A DNA stretch of 64,000 nt from Verrucomicrobiota bacterium (GTDB taxonomy: Bacteria; Verrucomicrobiota; Verrucomicrobiia; Opitutales; UBA953), in contig JAPLTU010000036.1 of assembly GCA_026397965.1 (NCBI GenBank), positions 62,001 to 126,000 on the forward strand, read 5' to 3'. The notes beneath the pieces were generated by a model, which searched no databases, was not told the origin of the DNA, and saw nothing but the letters and a program-made list of their open reading frames with translations. Position numbers and translations under genes: made by a program. The first letter of the stretch is position 1. Each line of letters opens with the position of its first letter. Shown here piece after piece: positions 16,084-28,710 of the stretch.

Positions 16084-18570
16084 TTATTCGTAAGTAAGTT
16101 GTGCGCTGGCCTTGGTGTCGCCGGACGAGACCGTTCGGATCCAATAAGCGTTAAGCCATTCGGGGAAGGCGTGGGTGAGGGCCTGGCCAGGGGCGAGTTT
16201 AAAGCTTTGGTAGGCTGAAAAACGGCCGTCGCCCGCGACGTCGAGCTCGACGGTGATAACGGTTTCCGTGTCGCCCAGATTTTCAAGGACGAGAGTCTTC
16301 TTGTCATATCCCGTCATCAGGTAGGGATCGGAAGGCTTATGGGCTTTGACGTCGTTGTTCTTCCAAGGGCCGCCGTGTCCGCGCGGCTTGCCGAGTTTCC
16401 AGAGGTCGTCTGCGGCGCCGACCCAGACGGCCGCTTTAGCATCGTCGGAGTGGATGACGTGGCGATTACCCTTTGCGGCTTCGAGGTCGATACCGGTGAG
16501 GACGAGAAGTCCGCGATAAGAACAATAATCATGCACGGCCAAGTCGCTGGTCGCGATGGGGCGCAGGCGAATCGCCCCGCCAGCGTTCGCGGCGGGAAGT
16601 TCGTAGAAGGTGCCGTGTGCTTGCAGTAGGTCGCGTTCAGTACACACCTCGCGGGCTTTACGCAGGGCGCTTTGCGCGAGTAGTCCGTCTTGATGGGGGT
16701 TGGCCGAACGTGGGAGCCGCCAACGTACGCCGTTCTCTTCGAAGATCACCGAGGCGTCATCCGTGCTCAAGATACCTGCTGGAATCAGGGTATTTTTTTC
16801 GATAAAGGCGGCTACTTTATCATCGGTCTGCTTCTGGAGTTTCAAGTCAGCGGTAAGTTCATACGCGTCTGACGTGACGGTTTTCTGCGAGGTTACGGAA
16901 GCGTTAAGCAACGAAAGGGTGCGAAGGTTCGCACCGCGCGTGAGGAGAAATCCGCCGCTAAATTTTTGATCCTCCGCAACGCTCAGCCCAGCGAAGAGTT
17001 CGTCGCGCCGCTGGCTCCGGTTATCTTGGGCGGCATATTGAAAGGTCGCCGAAGCTTGGGTGAGGTCGCGATTCGACCTTACCCTGATCCACGCGCCTTT
17101 TTTTTCGGCCGGGATTTCGCACCATTGACCGGCGTCCTTCGCGGCGACGTTGATCTCCCGCCAGGTCGACCATTGGCCGTCGCCGCGCTGATCTACCTCG
17201 AGGGTAAAGGTGGTGGCACCGGTCATATCATGCGCGAGATAGAGCGCCCGCTTGCTGAAGCCCGAAAGCAGGAACGCATCCGAGGCGATATTTGCTTTGA
17301 CTGGCTCATTCACCCAAACGCTGCCGCGTCCGAGCGCGGGTCCGAGGTGGTCTGGCGTGTCGAGCGCCGTGAACCAGAGGTTAGATTGCGATTGGCCGGG
17401 CGCACCGATCGCACCCTTGGCGGGGCGCTTATTAAGAAACTCAGATTTCGCCGTGTCATCGCAGCCGAAGACCAGGCGGTCGTTCCAGCGGGTGAAATCT
17501 CCGATGACCTTGAGGTAGCTTGATCGCGGCGTGATTCCGCTCGAACGCTTGGCCGAAAAGTCCGCCGGAAAATTCCAGAACAGGCCGTGCATCGTCATGA
17601 GCCTACGCCCCGGCTCGCCGATTTCCCGGATGCGCGGCCATTCAGTATTCCAGCCATGGGCCCCGTCATAAGAGTGGCTTGATTTTGGCAAGCGATAGCT
17701 CGTCCACTGGCCGTCTTTCATGACCATCAAGATGAGCGAACGGAAATCCCAGCCGATAGACCAGAGGGGATCTTGATCCGGATGCGCGTTGCCCGTCAGG
17801 CCTCCGGGACCGGTGACTTCGGTGAATTGATTACGGCGGATGAGGGACCAGTTGCCTTCGCCTTTCCAGGAGCCAAGCGCACCGCTGACGATGGTCGGGT
17901 CGGTGAGGGCTAACGGTGATCGCTCGCCATTGTTGGCGAGGATGACCTGTCCTTGCCCGGAGTAGAGGCCCTTGCCGTGGTAGCCCGGAAGCGTGGAGGT
18001 AATGGTCGCCGGGCTGGCTTCGGCGGTCTGGCCAGGCTTGGGCTTATTCATGATCTCCCTAATCAGGCCTTTCACCGCGAGGGTGCGGACGTCGACTTCG
18101 TAAAGTCCATCTTCCATCGTGGCGAAGTAGACCTTATTCGTCGGGTCGGTCAGGTGGCGCGCATTGCCAGTCAATCGGCCAGGCATGAGCTTCGGCGGGA
18201 TGACGCGCACGTTGCGTTGGGCATCGATGAAGTAAGGCCCGATGATGAGCTGCTTGGATTCATCATGGATCATGCGATTCGCCGGCGTGCCTCCCACGCT
18301 TTCGGGGTGAATGATTTGCTGCAGGTCCGGGGTGATTTCGTAAAGCTTGTCGCTCGAGCCGAAAGGGAGGTGCGGACCGTAGGTGATGACCCAGAGCCGA
18401 TCAGCCCAAGGCACGACCGCCCCCGTGCCGCATTCGCCTTCGTTATTAAAGTAAGCGAGTTCCGGATAAATGCCGGACCAGGCTTGCGGAGCAGCCCTCG
18501 CTGGGAAAAAAGTCGACGAGCACACGGCCAGTGAACCAAGCAGGAGTCGGCCAGCGAACGGGGTCATCAA
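16084..18570 (-). CDS. Large secreted protein of unknown function, probably beta-propeller
   Basis: 828 residues with a signal peptide (about 1-26, ending PARAAPQ). I do not recognise a family. Short repeated beta-rich phrases (ADRLWVITYGP, DKLYEITPDLQQI, NKVYFATMEDGLYEVD, WNDRLVFGCDDT) suggest a propeller in the first half. The second half repeats a module ending in phrases such as KRALYLAHDMTGATTFTLEVD and KKTLVLENLGDTETVITVELD, so at least one domain occurs twice (about residues 420-520 and 700-828). It is preceded by the ComEC gene and followed by the LamG-like secreted protein on the same strand. A polymer- or surface-binding role is only a guess. Confidence 0.65.
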   Translation of the reverse strand: MMTPFAGRLLLGSLAVCSSTFFPARAAPQAWSGIYPELAYFNNEGECGTGAVVPWADRLWVITYGPHLPFGSSDKLYEITPDLQQIIHPESVGGTPANRMIHDESKQLIIGPYFIDAQRNVRVIPPKLMPGRLTGNARHLTDPTNKVYFATMEDGLYEVDVRTLAVKGLIREIMNKPKPGQTAEASPATITSTLPGYHGKGLYSGQGQVILANNGERSPLALTDPTIVSGALGSWKGEGNWSLIRRNQFTEVTGPGGLTGNAHPDQDPLWSIGWDFRSLILMVMKDGQWTSYRLPKSSHSYDGAHGWNTEWPRIREIGEPGRRLMTMHGLFWNFPADFSAKRSSGITPRSSYLKVIGDFTRWNDRLVFGCDDTAKSEFLNKRPAKGAIGAPGQSQSNLWFTALDTPDHLGPALGRGSVWVNEPVKANIASDAFLLSGFSKRALYLAHDMTGATTFTLEVDQRGDGQWSTWREINVAAKDAGQWCEIPAEKKGAWIRVRSNRDLTQASATFQYAAQDNRSQRRDELFAGLSVAEDQKFSGGFLLTRGANLRTLSLLNASVTSQKTVTSDAYELTADLKLQKQTDDKVAAFIEKNTLIPAGILSTDDASVIFEENGVRWRLPRSANPHQDGLLAQSALRKAREVCTERDLLQAHGTFYELPAANAGGAIRLRPIATSDLAVHDYCSYRGLLVLTGIDLEAAKGNRHVIHSDDAKAAVWVGAADDLWKLGKPRGHGGPWKNNDVKAHKPSDPYLMTGYDKKTLVLENLGDTETVITVELDVAGDGRFSAYQSFKLAPGQALTHAFPEWLNAYWIRTVSSGDTKASAQLTYE

Positions 18571-18615
18571 AGCACTTTTGGTCTCCGCCGCCCTTGGGCA
18601 ATTATTTTTTCCGTC

Positions 18616-20238
18616 TTATATCAGAGTTATGAGAAGCCAGCCGCCCAAGATTAGCGCAGGGATACCGAGCAAGCGGCGGATGCTGGTGGCTTCGGCTTGG
18701 AGGAGGAAGCAGCCGCTAAGCATCAGCGCGCCGACGGGTCCGAGCCAGCTATGAACGATGGGATAATTTGCATTCACGCCAGGAATCTTGGCCGCATAGG
18801 CCGCGAGCAAGGTCATGCCTTCGAGGCCAAGCGCGGCGAGTCCATTGATCCAGCGGGCCAAGGGAAGCAGGAATTCAAAGGGACTGCAGGCCGCCGAGGC
18901 CATCCCGAGGACCAAGGGGATTTCCGAGAGCGGCACCAAGAAAAGATTCACGAGGATGCCTCCCCAGCTCGCGGAACCAAAGTAAGCTAAGGTCAGCGGC
19001 GTGCCTGCGATCGTCGCGGCGCTTGAAATACAGAGTCCGCTGAAGATGAATCCACGAATTTTCCAGCCGACTCGTTGTCGCCAGGTTTGCGCCGAGCGCG
19101 GCGTGAAGGCTGCAATTTTTGTTGGCCCGCCGCAGATCTTCGCGGCCGGCCCTCCCGCCGTGATGAGTGCGAGCACGGCCACGTAACTCAGTTGGAAACC
19201 CGGGTCCGAGCAAGCTTCGGGGCTCAGGATCAAGGTCACCGCGCAGGCGAGCGCGAGAGATTGTAAAGCGGGGGTGGCACGTTCGCTGGTTTGACCACCC
19301 CAAATGAACGCCGCCATGATCCACGCTCGCACCGAGGAAGGCGACGCTCCCGTGATTTGCACATAGAGCCAAAGGAGAAGCAGGATCGCGACGCCGGTCG
19401 GAATTTCCGGTAATCGCAAGCGCCGGGCGCACCATAATAAGGCGGCGGCCATGCCGGCGATGTGCAGCCCGCTGATCGCAAAAAGATGCAGCGTCCCCGT
19501 CGTCGCAAAGGCAGCCTTGGCGTCGTCGGGCAACAAAGCGGTCCGCCCCAGCATCGTCGCCGCCAACAAAGCCCCGCCGTCGGTGTCGACCCAAGGTAAC
19601 TGGCGAAGCCAGTCCTCGAGCCGCTCTTGTTCTTGTTGGCACCAAAGACTGAACGCTGATGGTTTTTCCAAAACCCCGAGATTATGTCCGCCCCTTAATC
19701 TTAAAGTGGCACCTTGAGAGGCGACCCATGCGTCATAACCCTTGGGGTGTTCGTCTAATCCGGCAAGATGCCCGGAGATTTTCAATTCACTTCCTGCGGC
19801 TGGAGTGGGTCCGTTGACGGATAGTGCGATCCGCCTCCGGAAATAGGGGCCATCTCGATCGGTGATCATACCTAAGCCCGTCCAACCGCGCCCATCGCGT
19901 CGGGCACTCGCCCGCTCGATACTCACCGAAAGCTCTTCGTAGTTTCGATGCGGTCTGATGGCCGATTGCGGGGGCAGCTTCACCTGATGCCAGGCAGCAC
20001 CCAGGGCGATGCCGGTGGCGATGAGGCAGAAACTGCTGAGCTTGGTCAGCCGTGCGCCGAGCCAGGCACCCGTCAAGGTGCCGATGGAGATGATCCACCA
20101 CCACACGGCATTCACTCCCCAGGTGGCATCGATGGCGCAGCCTAATAAAAGGGGGAGCGCTAGCCATAGGGCAGGGGCGTGCCCAAACCGGCTACGGCTT
20201 AGGGTTGGGTCTTGATCCAGGGTATCGGGCCTTGCCAT
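18616..20238 (-). CDS. comEC: ComEC/Rec2-type DNA-uptake channel, short form
   Basis: 540 residues. Hydrophobic N-terminal helices, then a DUF4131-like OB-fold region (about 90-180), then the Competence domain with GTLHLFAISGLHIAGM near residue 245-260 and many membrane helices. ComEC transports single-stranded DNA across the inner membrane during transformation. The C-terminal metallo-beta-lactamase nuclease domain of full-length ComEC (700-800 residues) is absent, as in other short forms. The ATG overlaps the end of folK by 40 nt, so translation coupling with the fol genes is likely. No other competence gene is in view. Confidence 0.8.
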   Translation of the reverse strand: MARPDTLDQDPTLSRSRFGHAPALWLALPLLLGCAIDATWGVNAVWWWIISIGTLTGAWLGARLTKLSSFCLIATGIALGAAWHQVKLPPQSAIRPHRNYEELSVSIERASARRDGRGWTGLGMITDRDGPYFRRRIALSVNGPTPAAGSELKISGHLAGLDEHPKGYDAWVASQGATLRLRGGHNLGVLEKPSAFSLWCQQEQERLEDWLRQLPWVDTDGGALLAATMLGRTALLPDDAKAAFATTGTLHLFAISGLHIAGMAAALLWCARRLRLPEIPTGVAILLLLWLYVQITGASPSSVRAWIMAAFIWGGQTSERATPALQSLALACAVTLILSPEACSDPGFQLSYVAVLALITAGGPAAKICGGPTKIAAFTPRSAQTWRQRVGWKIRGFIFSGLCISSAATIAGTPLTLAYFGSASWGGILVNLFLVPLSEIPLVLGMASAACSPFEFLLPLARWINGLAALGLEGMTLLAAYAAKIPGVNANYPIVHSWLGPVGALMLSGCFLLQAEATSIRRLLGIPALILGGWLLITLI

Positions 20239-20738
20239 ACGCGGAGGCCTGCGCCTCCGATGGTCAAGGCGTCGACTTCAGCCTTAAGCGAAATCCAACC
20301 CCGATGATTGGCGAGTGTCGGCTCCTGAAGGAGTTGCCTTAGGGGAATCACCACGAAGCCCCGCTCTTTCCACCTAGGATGCGGGAGCGTCAGTTCGGGG
20401 GATTCGTGTTCGCCCGCCTCATCAAAAAGTAGGTCGATATCGATGACCCGGGGGCCATTTTTGTTTTCCGTCCGAACCCGCCCCAGCGCCTCTTCAATCG
20501 CCAAAGTTGCTTTAAGTAAATCACCAGCATTTAAATCGCAAGTAATTGCTATACAGCAGTTTAAGAAATTACCTTGGTCCTTAAATCCGACCGGGTCAGT
20601 GTCGATCACATTGGAACAGGCTACAACTTCGGTTCCCGGGATGAGGTTTAGCGCCGCCATAGCGTTGGCGATGTTTTGCGGCCGCTCACCGAGATTGCTA
20701 CCCAAGCCCAGGATTAACTGGCGGCCTTTTGGGCTCAC
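20199..20738 (-). CDS. folK: HPPK, 2-amino-4-hydroxy-6-hydroxymethyldihydropteridine pyrophosphokinase
   Basis: 179 residues. Transfers pyrophosphate from ATP to hydroxymethyl-dihydropterin in folate synthesis. Motifs: GLGSNLG at the N-terminus, DPVGFKDQGNFLN (pterin binding), PRVIDIDLLFD (magnesium-binding aspartates) and LPHPRWKERGFVVIPL. It overlaps the folB stop by 4 nt, so folB and folK are translated together. Confidence 0.94.
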   Translation of the reverse strand: MSPKGRQLILGLGSNLGERPQNIANAMAALNLIPGTEVVACSNVIDTDPVGFKDQGNFLNCCIAITCDLNAGDLLKATLAIEEALGRVRTENKNGPRVIDIDLLFDEAGEHESPELTLPHPRWKERGFVVIPLRQLLQEPTLANHRGWISLKAEVDALTIGGAGLRVWQGPIPWIKTQP

Positions 20739-21157
20739 ACTCTTTCGCGACGTATTTTAACCGAAATCGCGTCAAACTCTGCCGCTACTGGCGCAAAAGG
20801 CTTCGATACCTCGACCGTGACAGCTTTAGTTACGGGGAAAGTGCCCAAAATACGGGCAGCGATTTGCTGGGCTAAGGTCTCGATTAAATAGACGGGCTTG
20901 CCGGTTAGTTGGCCCTCAACGGTGCGAATGACTTCGGCATAATTCACGGTCAGCTTGAGGTCATCAGCGGCGGCCGCCGGCCGGGTATCGATTTCCAGGT
21001 CAACGGAGACCGTAAACCGTTGCCCGAGACGCTTTTCTTCGGGCAGGGCGCCATGGTGCCCGTACGACTTGATGCCTGCTATCCTGATGATGTCCACGCC
21101 CCGATGAAGGACGGGTCGGTCCGCCCCTGCAAGCGCCTTCCCGTGGGGGTTCTGCAT
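20735..21157 (-). CDS. folB: Dihydroneopterin aldolase
   Basis: Up to 140 residues. Retro-aldol cleavage of dihydroneopterin, the step before FolK. The core [19 protein letters not shown] and the [10 protein letters not shown]...[10 protein letters not shown] region are typical, and the C-terminus [11 protein letters not shown]...[10 protein letters not shown] is the family's last strand pair. The real start may be the GTG at 21097 (residue 21), which removes an unusual N-terminal extension. It is divergent from carB. Confidence 0.9.
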   Translation of the reverse strand: MQNPHGKALAGADRPVLHRGVDIIRIAGIKSYGHHGALPEEKRLGQRFTVSVDLEIDTRPAAAADDLKLTVNYAEVIRTVEGQLTGKPVYLIETLAQQIAARILGTFPVTKAVTVEVSKPFAPVAAEFDAISVKIRRERV

Positions 21158-21216
21158 TTGTTAGAAGTCCCCACTTGACCACCCTTCCAACGGTGGCTGA
21201 CAGTCCGCGGAATACT

Positions 21217-24459
<3,243 letters not shown>

Positions 24460-24481
24460 GTCGTCTACATCACCCCTTCCC

Positions 24482-25231
24482 ATGAAATACTCCGTCCTCG
24501 CCGCGTTGGCTGTCGCCGTCGCTTCTCTTAACGCCGCTGATGAAGCCAAGCCCGTCGCGGCTGCCGCTCCGGCCGCCGAGCCAGCCCCTTCTCCCAAACC
24601 CATCGTGAAAGATCTCACCCCTGAACAACAGAAACAGGCTTTCTACCTGCAAGGATTCTTCCTCGCCGGCCAGACGCCTCTCCCCCAAATCGCCACGCAG
24701 CTCGAATTGAACGACGAAGAGCTCGACCAGATTTTGGCCGGCATCCGTGCCTCCGTAAAGGGCGAGCAGCTCAAGTTCAAGCCCGATGAGATTATCGCCG
24801 GCGCTGAAAAAATGTTCGCCGAGCGCGTAAGCGCCAAGTCCGGCAAGTGGGTCAAGCAAAACGAAGACTTCCTCGCCAAGGTCGATACTGATAAGGATAT
24901 CATCAAGACGGCCTCCGGCCTGCGTTATAAGATTCTCGTTCCTGGCACCGACCCTAAGCCCGTCGCCACCAACACCGTCAAATGCCGCTACACGGGTAAG
25001 CTGATCGACGGTAAGGTTTTCGACTCCACCACGACTCGCAATAACGAGCCTACCGAATTCCCTCTGAATGGCGTGATTCCTGCTTGGACCGAAGCCGTCC
25101 AGAAAATCGGCAAAGGTGGCAAGATTCTCCTTTTTGCTCCTGCAGCCATCGCCTACGGCGACCAAGGCCAAGGGCCTATCCCCGGCAAGTCGGTCCTCGA
25201 ATTCGAGGTCGAGCTGGTTGATTTCAAATAA
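24482..25231 (+). CDS. FKBP-type peptidyl-prolyl isomerase, exported (Mip/FkpA-like)
   Basis: 249 residues. Signal peptide (1-18), an Ala/Pro-rich spacer, an alpha-helical dimerisation region (about 50-125) and an FKBP domain (about 140-249) with CRYTGKLIDGKVFDST, IPAWTEAVQKI, the FAPAAIAYGDQGQGPIPG loop and final LEFEVELVDF. It catalyses cis-trans isomerisation of proline peptide bonds in periplasmic or outer-membrane proteins. The gene begins 22 nt after carB and is followed by a strong terminator. Confidence 0.92.
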   Translation: MKYSVLAALAVAVASLNAADEAKPVAAAAPAAEPAPSPKPIVKDLTPEQQKQAFYLQGFFLAGQTPLPQIATQLELNDEELDQILAGIRASVKGEQLKFKPDEIIAGAEKMFAERVSAKSGKWVKQNEDFLAKVDTDKDIIKTASGLRYKILVPGTDPKPVATNTVKCRYTGKLIDGKVFDSTTTRNNEPTEFPLNGVIPAWTEAVQKIGKGGKILLFAPAAIAYGDQGQGPIPGKSVLEFEVELVDFK

Positions 25232-25253
25232 GCCTAATTCATAGGCTTCTGAC

Positions 25254-25284
25254 GCGGCGCACCTCTGGTGCGCCGCTTTGTTTT
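25254..25284 (+). terminator. Intrinsic terminator after the FKBP gene
   Basis: A perfect 10 bp stem (GCGGCGCACC / GGTGCGCCGC, 25254-25263 with 25267-25276) with a TCT loop is followed by TTTGTTTT. It separates carB-FKBP from the efflux operon. Confidence 0.85.
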
Positions 25285-25327
25285 GCGGAGGGAACAAATC
25301 CTGTTATCTAAGGTACTTACCCTATCC

Positions 25328-26908
25328 ATGCGTCCTCTGTTGCCAGTGGCTTTCCTTGCCGCGGCCTCCCTTTTAGGGGCCGACTTAGGGCCGTCCGTGA
25401 ATCCAGGGCAGGGGCTGGCGGTACCCTCGGACCGTGCCCTTTTACTTAACGAAGCCATCGATCGCGCTTTGGTCAATAACCTCGGTCTTTCGGTTACCCG
25501 CCTGGATGCGCTTAAATCCGGCGATGGGATCGATCTTGCCGAGGCTGGCTTCGATACCGTCTTCGCTTGGAGGAATGCCACCGGCGGCTCTTTGAGTTCC
25601 GCTGAACGGGCCGCCGGGAATCCCGTCACGCATGCTTATGATTCAGACTTAACCCTTACTCGTAAGTTTACCTGGGGAGGCACCTTGAGCCTGGGTGCTG
25701 GGATGGCCAGAGGCTGGAGCGATAGCGCGCCGGCCCGGTCGGCTTCAAACTTCGATTTCAATTCCAGCGTCACTTACACCCAGCCTCTACTTCGTAACGG
25801 CTGGCAAGCGGTGAACCTGACTTCGCTGATTTCCGCGCGTCAAACCGCCGTCCGCAGTCGGTTGGCGCTCCGGGCCGCCGCCTTAGACCTCATCCGTGAT
25901 ACCGAAGTCGTCTACTGGAATTTAGCCGGCGCCCGCTCGCTCGTCGCTTTACGCGAGACAAGTTTCCGTTCAGCCGAAACGCTTTTGGCGCAAATCAAAG
26001 CCAAGCGTCAATTGGGCGACGCCACGGTCTTGGAAGAATTACAAGCGGAAGCCGATGTTTCGACGCAGAAGGTCGCCGTGCTTAACGCCCGTCAGTTGGT
26101 TGATAGTTCGGAGATGAGTTTACGCCGGTTCTTAGGTCGCGGCGCCGCCGATAATATCGAGCAAGCACTGGTCGTCCAACCTCTGACCGCCGAACAGATT
26201 TCCAGTCCGCCGGAGTTCCGTCCTTGGATCAAGACGGTTTCCGATTTCGATTTCGATACCGCAATCCAACTCTCGAACGTCAATCAAGCGGATGCCGTCC
26301 TCGCGCAAGCGCAACAGAACGATAAGCCGTCGCTGGATCTGATCATTGGCGGCACGAATTCTTATTATGGCCTAGCGGGTTCGCCGGGTTCGGCGGCTTC
26401 CTTTGATGGCTTTCAACGTCGGCCGGGTTGGAGTAATTCCGCCGCCTTGACGCTAAGTTTTCCGCTGGGCTTCCGGGAGTCTGAGGCCACCTTGCGCTCC
26501 GCCTCCCGTTCTCGACGTCAGGCGGAATTGCGCTTGGCCGACGTCCGACAGAATCTGGTTTTTAACGCCCGGGCCACTTGGCGAGATCTGGAAGCAGCCC
26601 GGGCACGCGTCACGGCTGCGACCTCGGCTCTGGATTTGCAGCGCCAAGCTTACGAGGGCGAACGGGCCCGGTACGAAGCGGGGCAATCAAACGTGCTCCT
26701 TGTTTTGCAGGCACAGGCGGCCTTGGATGCGGCTCAGGTCAATTGGGTCCAATCCCAGCTTGATACGCGTTCGGCTTCCGCCCGCGTGGCCCGCCTCGAT
26801 GGGTCGATTCTCCCCCGCCACGGCTTCACGATGGATGTCGTCGAAGCGAAGGTGGGCTCCGCCGCCGGCCTCAATGACACGCTGCCACCCTTGCCCGATA
26901 TTCCATGA
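25328..26908 (+). CDS. TolC-family outer-membrane efflux protein
   Basis: 526 residues with a signal peptide (1-18). Two homologous halves of long amphipathic helices and barrel strands are seen; typical phrases are LDLIRDTEVVYWNL near residue 200, LLAQIKAKRQLGDAT near 220 and YEGERARYEAGQSNVLLVLQ near 440. TolC trimers form the outer-membrane duct of tripartite pumps. The start at 25328 follows a C-rich tract; the longer frame overlaps the terminator. It overlaps the adaptor gene by 4 nt, heading a four-gene MacAB-TolC-like operon. Confidence 0.9.
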   Translation: MRPLLPVAFLAAASLLGADLGPSVNPGQGLAVPSDRALLLNEAIDRALVNNLGLSVTRLDALKSGDGIDLAEAGFDTVFAWRNATGGSLSSAERAAGNPVTHAYDSDLTLTRKFTWGGTLSLGAGMARGWSDSAPARSASNFDFNSSVTYTQPLLRNGWQAVNLTSLISARQTAVRSRLALRAAALDLIRDTEVVYWNLAGARSLVALRETSFRSAETLLAQIKAKRQLGDATVLEELQAEADVSTQKVAVLNARQLVDSSEMSLRRFLGRGAADNIEQALVVQPLTAEQISSPPEFRPWIKTVSDFDFDTAIQLSNVNQADAVLAQAQQNDKPSLDLIIGGTNSYYGLAGSPGSAASFDGFQRRPGWSNSAALTLSFPLGFRESEATLRSASRSRRQAELRLADVRQNLVFNARATWRDLEAARARVTAATSALDLQRQAYEGERARYEAGQSNVLLVLQAQAALDAAQVNWVQSQLDTRSASARVARLDGSILPRHGFTMDVVEAKVGSAAGLNDTLPPLPDIP

Positions 26909-28020
26909 AGTCTAAAAAAATCATCATCACCCTCGCCATCGTAGCGCTTGCTGCGGGTGTTTGGTACTTGTGGCCGGCCAAGGCGCATAAGACCCATCGG
27001 AAAGGCGTGAACACGCCGGCGACAACGGTCGTGGCGACGAACCCGCTCGAGGCCATCGTCACGGTGCGTGATATTGAAGAGACGGTCGATGCGGCTGGGT
27101 TTGTGCGCTCCGTGATTTACAGCGACATCAAGGCCGAGGTAAGCGGTAAGGTTGAGCGTATCTTGGTCAAAGACGGTCAACTGGTCAAAAAGGGCGATGT
27201 CTTGGTCGAGCTCGATCCGACGCTGGTCAAGGCCGATGAAGATGAGGCGCGCCGTAACGTGCAATTGCAGGGCTTTAATCTCGAGAAAGCGACGCGTGAC
27301 CTGAAGCGCGTGGACGTACTCCGGACCAAGGGTTTTGTTTCCGATCGTGAGGCGCTGGACGCCAAGACGGCTTTCGAAGTCATCAAACTGCAGTTGGAGA
27401 TCGCGCAATCGCGCTTGGACAAGGCTTCCGAGAATCTCCGCAAGACGATCCTGACGGCGCCCCATGATGGCATGATTTCCGAATCGAATAATCTGGTGGT
27501 CGGCGTGGTGGTAATTGGTGCGCAATCCATCAACAGCGGCACGTTGCTCATGCGGGTTTCGGATACCAGCATCTTGCGCGTGGACGTGAATCTGAATGAA
27601 TTCGCCGCGACGCGAGTCGAATTAGGTCGCGAGGCGACCATCACTTTCGACTCGATTCCGAGCCTGACCAGAAAGGGCAAAATCACTTTTATGGCTCCAT
27701 TCGGTACGGCGGACGCCAAGGTTCCGGACTTACGGATTTTTCCTTCGCAGGTCGCCTTTTCGGCCGGAGATGGCGTGCGCCCCGGCATCAGCGCTAACGT
27801 CTCGGTCTTGGTCGCCCGGGAGAAAAAATGCGTCTCCGTGCCGGTGTCGGGGATTTTCGTCGAAGGCAACGAACGGATTATTTATGTTAAGGACGAAAAC
27901 GGCGAATGGGATCGGCGCGTCGTCCAGCTTGGCCTGAGCGATGCGGGTTGGACGCAGGTGAAGAAGGGCGTCGCGCCCGGCGAAACCCTCAGTCTCGTCC
28001 GCCCCGCCCCGCCTCGTTGA
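26905..28020 (+). CDS. Periplasmic adaptor protein of a MacAB-type efflux system (HlyD/MacA family)
   Basis: 371 residues. One N-terminal membrane anchor (about 6-23), a biotinyl-lipoyl half motif (SGKVERILVKDGQLVKKGD, about 79-97), an alpha-hairpin (about 110-180), the second lipoyl half (LTAPHDGMISE) and beta-barrel and membrane-proximal domains to the end. It would bridge the ABC permease and the TolC protein. It overlaps the TolC gene by 4 nt and the ATPase gene starts 3 nt after it. Confidence 0.9.
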   Translation: MKSKKIIITLAIVALAAGVWYLWPAKAHKTHRKGVNTPATTVVATNPLEAIVTVRDIEETVDAAGFVRSVIYSDIKAEVSGKVERILVKDGQLVKKGDVLVELDPTLVKADEDEARRNVQLQGFNLEKATRDLKRVDVLRTKGFVSDREALDAKTAFEVIKLQLEIAQSRLDKASENLRKTILTAPHDGMISESNNLVVGVVVIGAQSINSGTLLMRVSDTSILRVDVNLNEFAATRVELGREATITFDSIPSLTRKGKITFMAPFGTADAKVPDLRIFPSQVAFSAGDGVRPGISANVSVLVAREKKCVSVPVSGIFVEGNERIIYVKDENGEWDRRVVQLGLSDAGWTQVKKGVAPGETLSLVRPAPPR

Positions 28021-28023
28021 GCG

Positions 28024-28710
28024 ATGTCAGCGCTTATCGCCATACGCGGGTTACGTAAGATCTACCAAATGGGAGATGAGAACGTCCATGCCTTGGCGGG
28101 CGTGCATTTGGATTTCAATAAAGGAGAGTTCGTAGCGATTCTCGGGCCTTCGGGTTCCGGCAAGTCGACGCTCATGCATATTTTAGGATTCATGGACACT
28201 CCTACGGAAGGCAGTATCGTCTTCGAAGGCCAGGAAGTCTCGGGACTGAGCGCCGATCGGCGGGCTTGGTATCGTTCCAATCGCGTCGGGTTCGTTTTTC
28301 AGTCGTTCAATCTGCTGCCTCGTCTGACGGTGTTGGAGAATGTGGCGTTGCCTTTGCTTTATCGGGAAGATTCCAAGCCAGAGGCCAATGAGGCGGCGGC
28401 CAAGATAGCTTTGGAGCGCGTGGGGATGTCGCATCGCCTCGACCACCGGCCGTCGCAGCTTTCCGGCGGCGAGCGGCAACGTGTGGCCAGCGCGCGGGCC
28501 ATCGTCGGCGCCCCGGCCATCATTTTCGCCGACGAGCCTACCGGCAACTTGGACGTCAAGAACATTAGTCGTATTCTCGAGCTGTTGGCCTCGTTGATTA
28601 AAGAGGGCATCACCGTCGTGCTGGTCACGCACGATTTGGCCGTCGCTGACCACGCCCACCGCATTATTTCGATGCGCGAGGGCGCCGTCCATGAGGATCG
28701 TCAACGATGA
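28024..28710 (+). CDS. ABC transporter ATP-binding protein (MacB/LolD type)
   Basis: 228 residues. Walker A GPSGSGKST near 41, the Q-loop FVFQSFNLLPRLT typical of the MacB/LolD/FtsE family, signature LSGGERQRVA near 141, Walker B IIFADEPTGNLD near 162 and H-loop VTHD. It powers the FtsX-like permease encoded next, with which it overlaps by 4 nt. In E. coli MacB these two parts are one polypeptide; here they are separate genes. Confidence 0.93.
   Translation: MSALIAIRGLRKIYQMGDENVHALAGVHLDFNKGEFVAILGPSGSGKSTLMHILGFMDTPTEGSIVFEGQEVSGLSADRRAWYRSNRVGFVFQSFNLLPRLTVLENVALPLLYREDSKPEANEAAAKIALERVGMSHRLDHRPSQLSGGERQRVASARAIVGAPAIIFADEPTGNLDVKNISRILELLASLIKEGITVVLVTHDLAVADHAHRIISMREGAVHEDRQR

Noticed and set aside
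24470-25297. 275-residue minus-strand frame
   Set aside because: It lies fully antisense to the FKBP isomerase gene, which has clear domain motifs.
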